From assembly GCA_946184125.1 (NCBI GenBank), contig CAMHEL010000001.1:1-64000 (forward strand): a stretch of 64,000 nt of DNA. The letters run 5' to 3'. The position numbers were made by a program, and so were the translations under genes. Source of the DNA: an uncultured Prevotellaceae bacterium. GTDB taxonomy: Bacteria; Bacteroidota; Bacteroidia; Bacteroidales; Bacteroidaceae. Below are positions 63,174 to 64,000 of this stretch, piece after piece (position 1 is the first letter of the stretch; the number at the start of each line of letters is the position of its first letter). A model generated the notes under the pieces. The model was not told the DNA's origin and did not search any database. It saw only the letters and a list, made by a program, of their open reading frames with translations.

Positions 63174-63485
63174 CGGAAATTTTTGCCCATTTTGTGAATC
63201 AAATAATTTGGAAATCTGGCGTGGTTTTCCGTCTCCTTTACATCCTTTCAGCTATTTCTGGCATCCTCTGATACCATTGTCGATTCCGCTCGAAAAACAC
63301 TTGATTCTACCCTGAAAATAGGTGTTTTCTTTACACTTTTAACTCGCAAATATCCCAAAATCATTCCTTGAAAGGCTTATATCGCATCCACTTCTTTTGT
63401 TATTCGGTTTTTCTGTAAGTTGTTGTTTATCAATATAGAAGGTACTTACAGTTTACACTAATAATCCACTTTTTTGTTATATTGG

Positions 63486-63517
63486 GTTGATTCGTGTAGA
63501 TTAATTTCCTAATTTCG
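63486..63517 (+). promoter_or_regulatory. Candidate promoter of the second SusC gene
   Basis: GTTG (63486-63489), 20 nt, then TAATTTCG (63510-63517) followed by C: one mismatch in each box. The ATG follows 79 nt later, so the leader is about 70 nt and AT-rich. Confidence 0.45.
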
Positions 63518-63596
63518 CAGTCGAAAAACAAAAGTCGCGTCAGAAAGCGATAAAAGAAACAATCAACCTAAATAAATAACTAAAAAATCATTTCTA

Positions 63597-64000
63597 ATGG
63601 AAAAAGGAAGGTTTCTCATGGCGTTGCTGCTATCATTGTTGATATCAGCGACGGCCTCAGCCCAGAAACAGCGTTTCTCGGGTACAGTGACTGACGACAA
63701 GGGTGAGCCTGTCATTGGCGCCTCTGTCGTGGAGAAAGGTTCGTCGAATGGAGGCATCACCGACATCGACGGGCACTTCACAGTAGAGGTGGAGGCTGGG
63801 GCCCCCCTCGTGGTGTCATACATCGGCTATGCCAGCGTTGAGGTGGCTGCTGCACCTGGCATGAGTGTCGTGCTCAAGGAAGATGCCTCGATGCTCAACG
63901 ATGTCGTCGTTATCGGCTACGGTGTGCAGAAAAAGAGTGTCGTCACAGCGGCCATCGCAAAGGTCAGTTCCGAAGACCTTATGGGCAAAATGCCCGTGCG
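63597..64000 (+). CDS. SusC/RagA family TonB-dependent transporter (5' part)
   Basis: The frame is open from the ATG at 63597 to the window edge (134 complete codons). It encodes a signal peptide ('LLSLLISATASAQ') and a complete carboxypeptidase-D-like domain (about residues 27-100: 'FSGTVTDDKGEPVIGASVV', 'GITDIDGHFTVEV', 'LVVSYIGYASVEV'). The TonB-plug start follows ('LNDVVVIGYGVQKKSVVTAA'). This is the standard N-terminus of SusC, unlike the short form at 43.6-46.3 kb. A SusD partner would be expected beyond the window. Confidence 0.92.
   Translation, partial: MEKGRFLMALLLSLLISATASAQKQRFSGTVTDDKGEPVIGASVVEKGSSNGGITDIDGHFTVEVEAGAPLVVSYIGYASVEVAAAPGMSVVLKEDASMLNDVVVIGYGVQKKSVVTAAIAKVSSEDLMGKMPV

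Overview
The window looks like a chromosomal segment of a Bacteroidales bacterium, most likely Prevotella/Segatella-like. The evidence is SusC/SusD pairs, promoters of the Bacteroidetes type (TTTG, about 19-20 nt, TAnnTTTG), weak Shine-Dalgarno sequences, Bacteroidetes-only families (SprA, DUF4348, GH140, GH143/GH142) and lysine/DAP genes such as meso-diaminopimelate dehydrogenase. Most of it is fairly GC-rich. Two stretches are visibly AT-richer: about 16-23.7 kb and about 59.7-63.6 kb.

1-16 kb: after the tail of a PD-(D/E)XK nuclease-type protein comes a tight six-gene plus-strand operon of secreted glycan enzymes. These are a GH43-GH143-GH142-like fusion, a BT1017-like pectin methylesterase, a GH95, a GH140 apiosidase, a GH78 fused to a sialidase-like propeller, and a GH2. 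The set matches the Bacteroides apparatus for rhamnogalacturonan II (RG-II). A further GH78 without a signal peptide lies at 23.7-25.9 kb.

16-23.4 kb: an AT-richer three-gene operon on the minus strand separates the two glycanase blocks. It encodes a DUF4062-STAND ATPase with a helical-repeat tail, an SH3-domain polytopic membrane protein, and a CASTOR/POLLUX-like channel with RCK domains and a C-terminal RyR domain. It reads as a sensor-ATPase/membrane/channel signalling or conflict module and is the best candidate for an undescribed system here.

26-31 kb: a single-module NRPS (C-A-T-R, with a short reductase) lies directly downstream of pheS on the minus strand. 31-41 kb is housekeeping: a DUF4348 lipoprotein, murB, an MBL hydrolase, a YtxH/holin-like trio, a SPOR lipoprotein, ruvX-def-TPR, thrS and a class A acid phosphatase.

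42-49 kb: a SusC/SusD pair on the minus strand (the SusC lacks the usual N-terminal carboxypeptidase-D-like domain), ddh and a TerB-like gene, set among intergenic repeats. A repeated promoter-bearing cassette sits in front of the susC, terB-like and AlbA_2 genes. 49-58.7 kb: ruvA, sprA (type IX secretion translocon) and dacB (PBP4).

58.8-64 kb: a secreted Tudor-like repeat protein, AT-rich hypothetical genes (one frameshifted), an AlbA_2/HATPase regulator with a degenerate duplicate of its 3' end, REP-like repeats, and the 5' part of a second SusC that runs off the window. No rRNA, tRNA or CRISPR array was recognised.
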